Source: Pelomicrobium sp036803785
GTDB taxonomy: Bacteria > Pseudomonadota > Gammaproteobacteria > Burkholderiales > UBA6910
Direction of reading: 5' to 3'
DNA: 31,879 nt
Assembly (NCBI RefSeq): GCF_036803785.1
Contig: NZ_DAIRTR010000020.1
Location: forward strand, 1-31,879
In this document: positions 1 to 7,716 of the stretch, one piece after another
How the letters are laid out: each line of letters begins with the position of its first letter
How positions within the stretch are numbered: the first letter of the stretch is position 1
Notes under the pieces: model-generated
Databases searched by the model: none
Seen by the model: only the letters and a program-made list of their open reading frames with translations
Told to the model about the DNA's origin: nothing
Made by a program: the position numbers and the translations under genes

Positions 1-512
1 TCGGATTCCCCCACCAGGTCTTCCAGCCCCCCCAGCTCCCGTATCTCCCGACGCAATACAAAGTTTTCCCGGGCGAGCCGCGCCCGGTCGAAACAGCGCT
101 GGATGGAATTGAGCAGCTGGTCGATGCGAAAGGGCTTGAGGATGAAGTCCGACGCCCCCGCTCGCAAGGCGTCGATGGCGGTCTCCAGGTCCGCAAAAGC
201 GGTAATCAGGATGACCTCTCCGTAGAAGCCGGATTCCCGCAGCTCCTTGAGCCACACCACCCCCGCTTTTCCAGGCAATGCGATGTCCAGGATGACCAAG
301 TCGAAATGACAGCGCTCGACCAGCCGCGCCCCCTCCTCGGCGGTGGCCGCCGTCTCCACCAGTCCACAGCCCCGGTTCTTGAGGGCGCGGCTGATGAAGT
401 TGCGCATCCCCTCCTCGTCGTCCACCACCAGGACCGCGTACTGGCTCCAGGGGGCGTCCGGGGCGGCGCGATGGGCTTGGAGCGGCGCGGTACCGGATTT
501 ACCCAGACCCAA
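1..512 (-). CDS. NtrC-type sigma-54 response regulator, N-terminal receiver part (cut by window edge)
   Basis: The frame is open from about 512 to the left edge and encodes 170 residues. A complete CheY-like receiver domain is visible: acidic pair D31-D32 in LVVDDEE, phosphoacceptor D76 in LVILDIALPG, T104 in LITAFAD and K126 in ILKPF. After a short helical linker the sequence reads LEDLVGES, which resembles the start of a sigma-54 AAA+ activator domain, so the missing part is probably AAA+ plus a Fis-type helix-turn-helix. I chose a TTG start at 512 because AAGGGGG lies six bases upstream and no ATG is available; the start is uncertain. The target genes and partner kinase are not visible here. 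It is separated from tupA by 101 bases that hold a promoter-like sequence, so it is probably a separate transcription unit. Confidence 0.85.
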   Translation of the reverse strand, partial: MGLGKSGTAPLQAHRAAPDAPWSQYAVLVVDDEEGMRNFISRALKNRGCGLVETAATAEEGARLVERCHFDLVILDIALPGKAGVVWLKELRESGFYGEVILITAFADLETAIDALRAGASDFILKPFRIDQLLNSIQRCFDRARLARENFVLRREIRELGGLEDLVGES

Positions 513-552
513 AGGCTTTCCCCCTTATCAAAAACCTTCTTATTGGCAAGGC

Positions 553-581
553 ATTACAGCATCGTTGAGACATTTTGTCCA
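553..581 (-). promoter_or_regulatory. Sigma-70-like promoter for the response regulator gene
   Basis: On the minus strand TGGACA (581-576) and TGTAAT (558-553) are separated by exactly 17 bases, each matching five of six consensus positions. The predicted transcription start near 546 would give a leader of roughly 35 bases containing the AAGGGGG ribosome site of the downstream TTG start. Confidence 0.5.
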
Positions 582-613
582 CTGTTTGTTGGAGATCGGC
601 CCGCCGGGATGGT

Positions 614-1477
614 TCACCTGGAGAACTTCCTTTCCTCTGACCGGACCTTACCCACTTCCGGACGGGCGTTGGGAAAGAAAAGGGGCTCCCCCGCCACTTT
701 GAACTGGGCGATGGCCTGTTGACCCTCGGGGGACACCAGCCAATCGATGAAAGCCTGCCCCTCGTCCGCCTTGACGTGGGGATGCCGGGTCGGATTTACC
801 AGGATCACGCCGTATGGATTGCGCAGCCGCTCGTCCCCCTCCACCAGAAGGATAAGGCTGCCCCGGTTGCGGAAGCTCAGCCAGGTCCCTCGATCGGAGA
901 GGAGATAAGCGTTGAGGGACGCCGCGGTGTTGAGGGCGGGCCCCATGCCGCAGCCGCACTCCCGGTACCAGCTGCCTTTGTCCCGATCGATGTGGATCCC
1001 TGCCTGCGCCCAGAGCCTGCGCTCGGCGGCGTGGGTACCACTCTTGTCCCCCCGGGACACGAAGGGGGCTCGCGCCGCCGCGATCTTTCTGAAGGCGGCC
1101 ACGATATCCTGGCCACCACCTGCCCCAGCCGGGTCCGCGCGGGGCCCGATGAGCACGAAATCGTTGTACATCACCTCCCAGCGCGCCACGCCAAAGCCCT
1201 CGGCGACAAATTTCTCTTCGGCTGGCCGATCATGGACGAACACCACGTCCGCGTCCCCCCGTCGGCCGATGTCCAGGGCCTGGCCGGTGCCCACGGCCAC
1301 CACCCGCACTTGGATGCCCGTCTTTTTTTCGAACCTGGGGAGCAGGTACTTGAACAGCCCTGACTGTTCGGTGGAGGTGGTGGAGGCCACGGTGATGAAC
1401 CGCCCTTCGGCGGCGCAAGCCCATACCGCAATAAGGGCGAGCACCACGCCGAGCGCGGCTTGACGCCTCATTCCCAT
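614..1477 (-). CDS. tupA: TupA-like tungstate/molybdate ABC transporter substrate-binding protein
   Basis: 287 residues; periplasmic oxyanion-binding component of a Tup importer. An N-terminal hydrophobic signal segment (about residues 3-22) precedes the mature protein. Family hallmarks are STTSTEQSGL (32-41), the SRGDKSGTH loop (141-149) and the tail region around IDWLVSPEGQQAI. The loop that in the family is usually of the type WYxExGxGMG reads WYRECGCGMG here, placing Cys174 and Cys176 close to the expected ligand-binding site, which is unusual. The ATG at 1477 follows GGGGGAG by five bases; the in-frame ATG at 1471 overlaps the tupC stop as ATGA and is an equally reasonable start. It is the last gene of tupB-tupC-tupA, overlapping tupC. 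Preference for tungstate over molybdate is inferred from family resemblance. Confidence 0.9.
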   Translation of the reverse strand: MGMRRQAALGVVLALIAVWACAAEGRFITVASTTSTEQSGLFKYLLPRFEKKTGIQVRVVAVGTGQALDIGRRGDADVVFVHDRPAEEKFVAEGFGVARWEVMYNDFVLIGPRADPAGAGGGQDIVAAFRKIAAARAPFVSRGDKSGTHAAERRLWAQAGIHIDRDKGSWYRECGCGMGPALNTAASLNAYLLSDRGTWLSFRNRGSLILLVEGDERLRNPYGVILVNPTRHPHVKADEGQAFIDWLVSPEGQQAIAQFKVAGEPLFFPNARPEVGKVRSEERKFSR

Positions 1478-2211
1478 GGAAGCTCCCCCTTGATGAAGGT
1501 CTCGGCCTCGGGGGAGGCAGGCTGCCGGAAAAACCGCTCTGCCGAGGATCGCTCCACCAACCGGCCTTCGTGGAGAAAGAGAATTTCGTCGGCGAGCCGC
1601 CTCGCCTGGCCCAGGTTGTGGGTGCTCATCACGATCTTGGTGCCTTCGGCGTGGATGGCCGCGATGATGGCCTCCACTTCCCGCGAGGCGCTCGGATCCA
1701 GGTTCGCCGTAGGCTCGTCCAGGAACAGGACCTCGGGCTTCAAGGCCCACGCCCGGGCGAGGGCCAAGCGCTGCTGCTCGCCGCCGGAGAGTACCCGGGC
1801 GGGACGATCGCCGAGGGCGGAAAGCCCGACTCGCTCCAGGGCCTGCCAGGCTCGAGCCTCCCGCACCTCGGGTGACACCCGGGAAAGCTTTAGGGCATAG
1901 CGAATGTTGTCGACGACCGAGCGGCGCAGCATCACCGGCCGCTGGAACACCATGGCCTGCCGCCGGGGCTGTCCGGGAATCTCTGGCGCGTTCCAGCATA
2001 CCGAGCCGCTGGTGGGCATCAGCAGCCCGTGACAAAGGCGCATGAGCACGCTCTTGCCTGCCCCGTTGGGCCCGAGAATGACGGTACGCGGCCCCGACTC
2101 GATCCGGGCTGTGACGCGGTCGATGAGGGTGCGTCCCCCCACCCGGTAGCTCACTTCCGTGAGAACGAGGGGCAGCAAGGAGACGTCGCGCTTTGCTGCG
2201 AATTTATCCAT
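1468..2211 (-). CDS. tupC: TupC-like tungstate ABC transporter ATP-binding protein
   Basis: 247 residues, one complete ABC ATPase domain: Walker A GPNGAGKS (47-54), Q-loop glutamine 90 in VFQRP, signature LSGGEQQR (141-148), Walker B VLFLDEPTANLD (from 161) and switch histidine 198 in MSTH. It energises the TupB permease from the cytoplasmic face. There is no regulatory C-terminal TOBE domain like that of ModC, in line with the short TupC type. It overlaps tupB by eight bases at its start and tupA by ten at its end, so the three genes are probably translationally coupled. Confidence 0.92.
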   Translation of the reverse strand: MDKFAAKRDVSLLPLVLTEVSYRVGGRTLIDRVTARIESGPRTVILGPNGAGKSVLMRLCHGLLMPTSGSVCWNAPEIPGQPRRQAMVFQRPVMLRRSVVDNIRYALKLSRVSPEVREARAWQALERVGLSALGDRPARVLSGGEQQRLALARAWALKPEVLFLDEPTANLDPSASREVEAIIAAIHAEGTKIVMSTHNLGQARRLADEILFLHEGRLVERSSAERFFRQPASPEAETFIKGELPWE

Positions 2212-2911
2212 GGCGTCGCTCAGCCACTTCCTTCACCAAATAGGCCGCGGCGTTGAGGCCGAGCACGATGGCCATGAGGATGATCCCCAGCCCCAGGGCA
2301 AGGGGCAGATCCCCCTTGCTGGTTTCCAGGGCGATGGCGGTGGTCATGACCCGGGTGACTCCGGCGATGTTGCCCCCCACGATCATCACCGCCCCCACCT
2401 CGGCGGCCGCCCGCCCGAAGCCGGCGAGGATCGCCGTCACCAGGGAAAAGCGACAGTCCCACAGCAGGGTGAGGGCCCATTGCACCGGGCCCGCCCCCAG
2501 GGACTTGAGCTGTTCCGCGTATTCCCCCCAGGCGTCTTCGACGGCCTGCCGCGCCAGGGCAGCGATGATGGGCGTCACCAGGACGGTCTGGGCGATCACC
2601 ATGGCGCTGGGTGTGAAGAGCAGGCCCAGCTCCCCCAAGGGTCCGGCCCGGGAAAGGAGCAGATAAATGAGAAGCCCTACCACCACCGGAGGAAGCCCCA
2701 TGAGGGCGTTGAGGATCACGGTCAGCACTCGGCGGCCGGGGAAGCGAGCCACCGCCAGAGTAGCGCCTATCGGCAGGCCGACGAGGGCGGCGAGCCCCAC
2801 CGCTGCAAGACTCACCCGCAGGCTCAGGCCCACGATTTCCCATAAAGCCGGGTCGGCGCCTGCGAGGAGGGAAAAAGCCTGGACGAAGGCCTGTGCGAGG
2901 GTATCGTTCAT
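2204..2911 (-). CDS. tupB: TupB-like tungstate ABC transporter permease
   Basis: 235 residues of an integral inner-membrane permease with about five or six hydrophobic helices. The cytoplasmic coupling motif of type I importers is seen as EYAEQLKSLGAGPVQWA in the middle of the protein, and the segment AAAEVGAVMIVGGNI is typical of TupB/ModB-like permeases. The ATG at 2911 is preferred to the TTG one codon earlier. No Shine-Dalgarno sequence precedes it; instead TATACT lies eight bases upstream, so a leaderless message is possible. It is the first gene of the importer operon and is divergent from the regulator at 3006. Confidence 0.9.
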   Translation of the reverse strand: MNDTLAQAFVQAFSLLAGADPALWEIVGLSLRVSLAAVGLAALVGLPIGATLAVARFPGRRVLTVILNALMGLPPVVVGLLIYLLLSRAGPLGELGLLFTPSAMVIAQTVLVTPIIAALARQAVEDAWGEYAEQLKSLGAGPVQWALTLLWDCRFSLVTAILAGFGRAAAEVGAVMIVGGNIAGVTRVMTTAIALETSKGDLPLALGLGIILMAIVLGLNAAAYLVKEVAERRHG

Positions 2912-2919
2912 CAAACTGC

Positions 2920-2925
2920 AGTATA
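2920..2925 (-). promoter_or_regulatory. -10-like element of the tupBCA operon
   Basis: TATACT on the minus strand ends eight bases before the tupB ATG, and no convincing -35 is seen at the normal distance. If used, transcription would begin at or next to the start codon. An alternative, weaker promoter (TTGTGT, 17 bases, TAACAT) lies further upstream. Confidence 0.3.
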
Positions 2926-2990
2926 TGAAATTTTTTACAGATACTTGCTAAGCTATTATGTTATTTTTTCTATCTTCCCTACACAATATG

Positions 2991-3010
2991 TTATATATTG
3001 CATATATGGA
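2991..3010 (+). promoter_or_regulatory. Candidate ModE-type operator in the tupB/regulator intergenic region
   Basis: The sequence holds an inverted repeat ATATA-N5-TATAT (2993-3007). With its left flank GTTATATA it resembles the ModE half-site known from E. coli (CGTTATATA); the right half is less well conserved. It overlaps the ATG of the regulator, so binding could block its own expression. The 10-mer TATTGCATAT (2996-3005) recurs just before the start codon of the DUF3305 gene at 17047. Assignment as operator is inference. Confidence 0.45.
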
Positions 3011-4100
3011 AACCCTGGAACCCGGATTGGTCTGGACCCTGCGAGGAGAGGAGAGGCTTTGCCTCGACGGGGACTTTCTTGCCTTGCTTCGAGCCGTGGA
3101 ATCCACCGGCTCCCTCGCTCGGGCGGCGCGGGCGACGGGCATTTCCTATCGCCATGCCTGGGGGCGGATCGTCCGGATCGCCGAGAGGCTAGGCGTTCCC
3201 CTGGTGCTACTGAAACAAGGCCGTGGAGCGCGCCTCACAGCCGCCGCCGAGCGTCTCCTGGCGGTGGATGCCCAGTTGAGGCGGCGGCTGGCGAGCGAGG
3301 CGGCTCCCCTCCTGGAGGAGATGGCCGAAACACTCTCCCACTGGCGAAAACCCAGACACAAGGCGGTTAGCCTGTGCGCGAGCCACGATCTACTGCTGGC
3401 GGCCTTGCAGGCGCGGCTCGATTCAGTGCTCCCTCTCGATATCGTCTTCCAGGGAAGCTCGGAAAGTCTGGAGTCCCTGCGGCGCGGCCGATGCCAGCTC
3501 GCTGGATTCCACTTGTGCCCCCAAACCCTGCCCGACGGCCGGCGCATGCTGGAACCGTTCCTCCGCGGCCAATCCATCGTCATCATTCTGCTCGCGCGAC
3601 GGGAGCAGGGATTGATGGTGGGGCGAGGCAATCCCCACTCGATCCGCGGACTTGCTGATCTCGCCCGATCGCAAGTGCGTTTCATCAATCGCCAGCGGGG
3701 ATCCGGAACGAGGTTGCTCTTCGATCGGTTGCTCGCCGAAGCCGGTGTCCCCCCTGCGCACATCGCCGGCTATGCCAACGAGGAATACACCCATCAGGCG
3801 GTGGCCGCCACGGTGGCGAGCGGCGGCGCGGACGTGGGCTTCGGTATCCGTGCCGCAGCCCATCTCTACGGCCTGGCATTCATTGCCCTCGCCTGGGAAG
3901 CCTATTATCTCGCCTGCCGGCGCAGAAGCCTGGAGGAGCCGGCGGTGCAAAAACTTTTGCAGGCGATCCGCGGCTCCGAGTTGCGCGCGGCAGCTGCAGC
4001 AATGCCCGGCTATGATGTGTCCGAGGCCGGGAAGGTCTACAACCTGTCGCAGCTGCTGGCGTCGACGGCTATCCCCACGGACCCGGTTGCCAGGCTCTAG
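3006..4100 (+). CDS. ModE/LysR-type HTH regulator fused to a PBP-like oxyanion-sensing domain
   Basis: 364 residues. The N-terminal part (about 15-95) is a ModE-like winged helix: DGDFLALLRAVESTGSLARAA, then GISYRHAWGRI and GRGARLT. The rest (about 115-345) resembles the periplasmic-binding-protein-like domain of COG1910, with the characteristic NRQRGSGTRLLFDRLL segment, EEYTHQAVAATVASGGADVGFG and a basic C-terminal lobe. Such proteins are one-component sensors of molybdate or tungstate. ATG 3006 is chosen because homology begins shortly after; an in-frame ATG at 2958 would add 16 hydrophobic residues that look like translated intergenic DNA. There is no Shine-Dalgarno sequence before 3006. 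Divergent placement next to tupBCA suggests control of that operon and autoregulation. The exact ligand cannot be read from sequence. Confidence 0.87.
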   Translation: METLEPGLVWTLRGEERLCLDGDFLALLRAVESTGSLARAARATGISYRHAWGRIVRIAERLGVPLVLLKQGRGARLTAAAERLLAVDAQLRRRLASEAAPLLEEMAETLSHWRKPRHKAVSLCASHDLLLAALQARLDSVLPLDIVFQGSSESLESLRRGRCQLAGFHLCPQTLPDGRRMLEPFLRGQSIVIILLARREQGLMVGRGNPHSIRGLADLARSQVRFINRQRGSGTRLLFDRLLAEAGVPPAHIAGYANEEYTHQAVAATVASGGADVGFGIRAAAHLYGLAFIALAWEAYYLACRRRSLEEPAVQKLLQAIRGSELRAAAAAMPGYDVSEAGKVYNLSQLLASTAIPTDPVARL

Positions 4101-4163
4101 GCTCGCTTCCTAGTCCAGGGGCCGATGCAATTCCAGGAAAACTGGGCTGATAGAATTCGTTTT

Positions 4164-4192
4164 GCGCACGCTTGCTCCTGTGCGCCGCTTTT
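4164..4192 (+). terminator. Weak hairpin after the regulator gene
   Basis: GCGCAC (4164-4169) pairs with GTGCGC (4180-4185) around a ten-base loop, followed by CGCTTTT. The T run is short and offset, so termination would be weak. It lies 63 bases after the regulator stop. Confidence 0.35.
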
Positions 4193-4255
4193 GGAGAACC
4201 TTCCCTTGATCCGCCCTCGAGACCAAACGCCCTTCGCCTCGGAGAGACTGTGCCG

Positions 4256-5293
4256 ATGAGCGGTGTCTGGGCCCTGCGCCGCGGCTCTGCGGCCGCCCCG
4301 CCCCAGTGGCCCCTTTGGCTATCTTCCGTCCTGCTCCTGGGCTTGGTAATTCTCGCTTTCATGGTGGGGAAATTCCCGATCTCTCCCGGGCAGCTCCTCG
4401 ATGTGCTGGTCGCCCGGCTGAAGGGCGCCGCCGCCCCGTCGCCCGTGGAAACGGTGGTGTTCCAGATCCGCGGGCCACGCATCGCTGCCGCCATCGTGGT
4501 GGGTGCTGCCCTCGCTGCGGCGGGAGCAGCCTACCAGGGGATGTTCCGCAACCCCCTCGTCTCTCCCGATATCCTAGGGGTTTCCTCCGGGGCGGCCCTG
4601 GGGGCGGCGCTCGCTATCTTTTTTTCCCTGGGGGCGGCAGCGATCCAGGGTTTTGCCTTTGCGGGCGGTCTGGTTGCCGTGGCCGTGGTGTACGCGGTGG
4701 GCTCGGCGGTGCGCCGCCACGATCCCATGCTCACCCTCATCCTAGCAGGCGTGGTGATCGGAACGCTCCTCGGGGCGCTGCTCGCCCTGATCAAGTACCT
4801 CGCCGATCCCTACAACCAGCTTCCCGCCATCACCCATTGGCTCTTGGGAAGCCTGGCCTCCATCACACCTTCGGACCTGCAACTGGCCGCCCCCCTTGCT
4901 CTCGCTGCCCTCCTCCCTTTGGTGCTGCTGCGCTGGCGCATGAATCTCCTCTCGCTACCCGACGACGAAGCGCGGGCCCTCGGGGTACACACGGCCGCAC
5001 TGCGCCTCGCGGTGGTGTGCGCGGCCACCCTCATGACCGCTGCAAGCGTGGCGGTGAGCGGGGTCATCGGCTGGGTCGGCCTGCTCGTACCCCACGCGGC
5101 GCGACTCCTGGTGGGACCGGACTTCGGCCGCCTGCTGCCCCTCAGCATGGTGTTTGGGGCGTGTTATCTCCTGGCCGTGGATACGCTGGCGCGGACCCTG
5201 GCGGCGATCGAAATTCCTCCCGGTGTGCTCACCGCCGTGATCGGAACACCGCTGTTCCTTTGGCTGCTTGCTGCCGCCCGACGGGGATGGTGA
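4256..5293 (+). CDS. FecCD-family ABC permease, candidate molybdate/tungstate (MolB-like) importer
   Basis: 345 residues with about ten hydrophobic helices; a type II importer permease of the BtuC/FecCD family. Recognisable segments are RGPRIAAAIVVGAALAAAGAAYQGMFRNPLVSPDILG split over the second and third helices, GALLALIKYLADP, and GVIGWVGLLVPHAARLLVGPD near the coupling helices. The family moves iron-siderophores, cobalamin, haem or, in the MolBC branch, molybdate. Position between a Mo/W regulator and moeA favours the last. No substrate-binding protein gene is adjacent, so the system is incomplete in this window. The ATG at 4256 follows GGAGAG; an upstream in-frame start at 4172 lacks homology. 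The gene ends in TGATG, coupling it to the ATPase. Confidence 0.85.
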   Translation: MSGVWALRRGSAAAPPQWPLWLSSVLLLGLVILAFMVGKFPISPGQLLDVLVARLKGAAAPSPVETVVFQIRGPRIAAAIVVGAALAAAGAAYQGMFRNPLVSPDILGVSSGAALGAALAIFFSLGAAAIQGFAFAGGLVAVAVVYAVGSAVRRHDPMLTLILAGVVIGTLLGALLALIKYLADPYNQLPAITHWLLGSLASITPSDLQLAAPLALAALLPLVLLRWRMNLLSLPDDEARALGVHTAALRLAVVCAATLMTAASVAVSGVIGWVGLLVPHAARLLVGPDFGRLLPLSMVFGACYLLAVDTLARTLAAIEIPPGVLTAVIGTPLFLWLLAAARRGW

Positions 5294-6135
5294 TGCGCCC
5301 TGCGGCCCTGCAGGTCTATGACCTCGCCTTCGGCTACCCAAGTCGGATCATCGGAGCGGGATTCCGCTTCAGCCTCGCGCCAGGCGAGGTGGTCTGCGTG
5401 CTGGGCCCCAACGGCTGCGGCAAGACCACCCTTTTTCGCACCATCCTGGGTCTGCTGCCTCCCAAGGCAGGAGATATCCTCGTCGAGGGGGTGCCGATTA
5501 AGCGCTGGCGCCGCAATGCCCTCGCCCGGGCCATGGGCTACGTTCCCCAGGCCCACAGCGGCTATTTCGCCTTCACCGTGCGGGAGATCGTGCTGATGGG
5601 CCGCACCGCCCAGCTGCCCTTGTTCGGGACGCCCGGCCGCCGCGACCACGAGGCGGCAGAGCGGGTCATGGCCATGCTGGGCATCGATCACTTGGCGGAG
5701 CGGGTCTATACCCAGGTGAGTGGCGGCGAGCGACAACTCGCCCTGATCGGGCGTGCCTTGGCTCAGGAGCCGAAGCTGTTGGTGCTGGACGAACCCACGG
5801 CCAACCTGGACTTCGGCAATCAACTCCTGGTGCTCGCTCAGATGCGCGCCCTCGCCCGGGAAGGCATCGGCATCCTGTTCTCGACCCACGATCCGGATCA
5901 GGCCTTCATCTGCGCCGATCGGGTGTTGATGTTGCGCGACGGACTCATCCTGTGCCAGGGCCCACCGGCGGAAGTCATCACCAGCGAGAACCTATACCGG
6001 GTATACGGCGTTCAAGTCCAGGTGGTAGACGTCGTCGTGGCGCCGGGCGAGACCCGTAAGACTTGCGTGCCGTCCCTCGCGCGCAGGGATCCCGCCCCGA
6101 CATCGCGCGGCACGCTCCACCAGGGGATGGCGTAG
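5293..6135 (+). CDS. ABC transporter ATP-binding protein paired with the FecCD-type permease (MolC-like)
   Basis: 280 residues; complete FecE/BtuD-type ATPase with Walker A GPNGCGKT, Q-loop YVPQAH, signature VSGGERQL, Walker B LLVLDEPTANLD and H-loop FSTHDP. The start ATG shares one base with the permease stop; in-frame ATG 5287 and GTG 5290 are alternatives. It hydrolyses ATP to drive the permease encoded upstream. The last 30 or so residues, rich in Arg, Pro and Thr, extend past the conserved domain and resemble low-complexity read-through, yet remain in frame up to TAG. The substrate is inferred from the moeA neighbour 44 bases downstream. Confidence 0.88.
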   Translation: MRPAALQVYDLAFGYPSRIIGAGFRFSLAPGEVVCVLGPNGCGKTTLFRTILGLLPPKAGDILVEGVPIKRWRRNALARAMGYVPQAHSGYFAFTVREIVLMGRTAQLPLFGTPGRRDHEAAERVMAMLGIDHLAERVYTQVSGGERQLALIGRALAQEPKLLVLDEPTANLDFGNQLLVLAQMRALAREGIGILFSTHDPDQAFICADRVLMLRDGLILCQGPPAEVITSENLYRVYGVQVQVVDVVVAPGETRKTCVPSLARRDPAPTSRGTLHQGMA

Positions 6136-6179
6136 AATTCCAACACAGCCGAGGACCGAGGAATCCACGGAGCAAACTC

Positions 6180-7454
6180 ATGCCATCAGCGAAATCCCTG
6201 CAAGCGGCCAGCTGCGCCGACGACTACGACCCCAATTCCCTGCCGGTGGAAAAGGCCCGGCAGCTCATCCGGCAATTTCTCGTTCCCCTCACGGGCACCG
6301 AGCGGGTAAGCCTGCGCGCCGCTTTGGGGCGGGTACTGGGGGAAGACGTCATCTCCCCCCTAGCCGTTCCCGCCCACGACAATTCCGCCATGGACGGCTA
6401 CGCCGTGCGCCACGCGGATTTGAAGCCAGAGGAAGAAACCCAGCTTCGGGTAGTGGGCACCGCTTTCGCCGGAGCGCCTTTCCGCGGCACGGTGGGGCCC
6501 GGGCAGTGCGTACGCATCATGACCGGTGCCATCATCCCCGTCGGAGCCGACACGGTGGTGATGCAGGAGCAGGTGCAATGCGACGGGGAAACGGCCCGCA
6601 TCGGGCCGGGCAATTACAAAGCCGGCCAGAACGTGCGCCGGGCAGGGGAAGATCTCAAGCCGGGCCAGGTAGTGCTCGCCCGAGGCAAGCAGCTGCGACC
6701 CGCGGAGCTGGGACTGCTCGCCTCCCTTGGCATCGGCGAAGTCGTGGTGTTTCGGCGCCTGCGGGTCGCCTTCTTCTCCACGGGGGACGAGCTGGTGTCG
6801 ATCGGCATGCCTCTGGGGGAAGGCCAGATCTACGACAGCAACCGCTATACCCTCTACGGCATGCTCGCCCGCCTGGGATGCGAGGTGATCGATATGGGCG
6901 TGGTGCGGGACGATCCGGCGGCCCTGGAGCAGGCTTTCCGGGAAGCCGCCGCTATGGCGGACGTGGTGATCACCAGCGGCGGTGTGTCCGTGGGGGAGGC
7001 CGACTTCACCAAGGATCTCCTGGACAAGCTGGGGGAGGTGGTGTTCTGGAAGATCGCCATGAAGCCTGGCCGGCCCCTGGCCTACGGCAAGGTGGGCGGC
7101 GCCCACTTCTTCGGGCTCCCCGGAAACCCGGTCTCCGTCATGGTGACCTTCTACGAATTCGTCCGCGACGCCCTGCTCGTGCTCATGGGAAGAAGCGACC
7201 TAGGACCTCTGCCCACCTTCAAAGTGAGATGTGTCACGGCTCTCAAGAAAGCGCCCGGCCGCACCGAGTTCCAGCGGGGTATCCTCACGCAGGAGCCTTC
7301 GGGAGAATGGGTGGTCAGGGTCACGGGGGAGCAAGGCTCCGGCATCCTGCGCTCCATGGCCGAAGCCAACTGCTTCATCGTCCTGCCCCAGGACCAGGGC
7401 CCGGTACCCGCCGGCAGCCTGGTGGAGGTGCAACTCATGGAAGGCCTGGTCTAG
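6180..7454 (+). CDS. moeA: Molybdopterin molybdenumtransferase MoeA
   Basis: 424 residues, close to the usual length. MoeA inserts molybdate (or tungstate) into adenylylated molybdopterin, the last step before nucleotide attachment by MobA. Diagnostic motifs are PAHDNSAMDGYAVR (64-77), FFSTGDELV, the SGGVSVGEADFTKD loop, KPGRPLAYGK and FGLPGNPVSVMVTF, followed by the C-terminal beta-barrel domain. ATG 6180 follows GGAG nine bases upstream; the open frame extends further upstream without homology. It appears to be the third gene of the importer operon, linking uptake of the oxyanion directly to its use. Confidence 0.95.
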   Translation: MPSAKSLQAASCADDYDPNSLPVEKARQLIRQFLVPLTGTERVSLRAALGRVLGEDVISPLAVPAHDNSAMDGYAVRHADLKPEEETQLRVVGTAFAGAPFRGTVGPGQCVRIMTGAIIPVGADTVVMQEQVQCDGETARIGPGNYKAGQNVRRAGEDLKPGQVVLARGKQLRPAELGLLASLGIGEVVVFRRLRVAFFSTGDELVSIGMPLGEGQIYDSNRYTLYGMLARLGCEVIDMGVVRDDPAALEQAFREAAAMADVVITSGGVSVGEADFTKDLLDKLGEVVFWKIAMKPGRPLAYGKVGGAHFFGLPGNPVSVMVTFYEFVRDALLVLMGRSDLGPLPTFKVRCVTALKKAPGRTEFQRGILTQEPSGEWVVRVTGEQGSGILRSMAEANCFIVLPQDQGPVPAGSLVEVQLMEGLV

Positions 7455-7497
7455 GGGGCCAGGTCACGATCGAGCGCGGCTCAATGGCGCGGTCCAT

Positions 7498-7515
7498 CCC
7501 ATCCGGGCGGATGGG
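7498..7515 (+). other. Hairpin 3' of moeA
   Basis: CCCATCC and GGATGGG form a perfect seven-base stem around GGGC, 43 bases after the moeA stop. No T run follows on either strand, so it may stabilise the 3' end or act as a weak terminator. Nothing else is recognised in 7455-7664. Confidence 0.35.
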
Positions 7516-7664
7516 CGGATAAACCCAGCCTGTGTGAAAGTCTGCAAGGCGCTGGGCGTCGCCACGCCCGTCCCTGGAAGGAGCTTCAGACGAGCCTTCC
7601 CCCTCCTCCGTCCGGGCGCATTGCCGGAATGCTCCCCGCGGCTCAGACGCCTGAAGCGCATGCA

Positions 7665-7690
7665 CAAAAAAAGCGCAACCGGAGGTTGCA
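7665..7690 (-). terminator. Intrinsic terminator of the formate dehydrogenase operon
   Basis: On the minus strand GCAACC-TCC-GGTTGC (7689-7675) is followed by GC and seven T residues (7672-7666). This is a textbook Rho-independent terminator placed 27 bases after the last gene of the operon (stop at 7717). It may also limit convergent transcription from moeA. Confidence 0.85.
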
Positions 7691-7716
7691 CCCTCATTTC
7701 CTGAGCTCGCGCCCGG

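Noticed and set aside
541..560. Sigma-54 promoter on the plus strand (TGGCA near 543)
   Set aside because: There is no plus-strand gene downstream and the -12 half does not match TTGC; the minus-strand sigma-70-like promoter explains the region better.
1478..2035. N-terminal extension of 186 residues for TupA
   Set aside because: This part is an out-of-frame reading of tupC. The signal peptide and ribosome site define a start at 1477 or 1471.
4101..4255. Cobalamin or molybdenum-cofactor riboswitch upstream of the FecCD-type permease
   Set aside because: The 155-base gap shows only one six-base stem; I find no B12-box-like sequence or large conserved fold. A covariance-model search would be needed to exclude it fully.
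4306..5292. Fusion of the importer ATPase with a 329-residue N-terminal domain
   Set aside because: The apparent extension is the shadow of the permease gene in another frame; the ATPase starts at 5293, sharing a base with the permease stop.
7455..7716. Hidden small gene between moeA and the dehydrogenase operon
   Set aside because: Open frames there have no good ribosome site or recognisable product; the region is explained by two hairpins, one of them a clear terminator.
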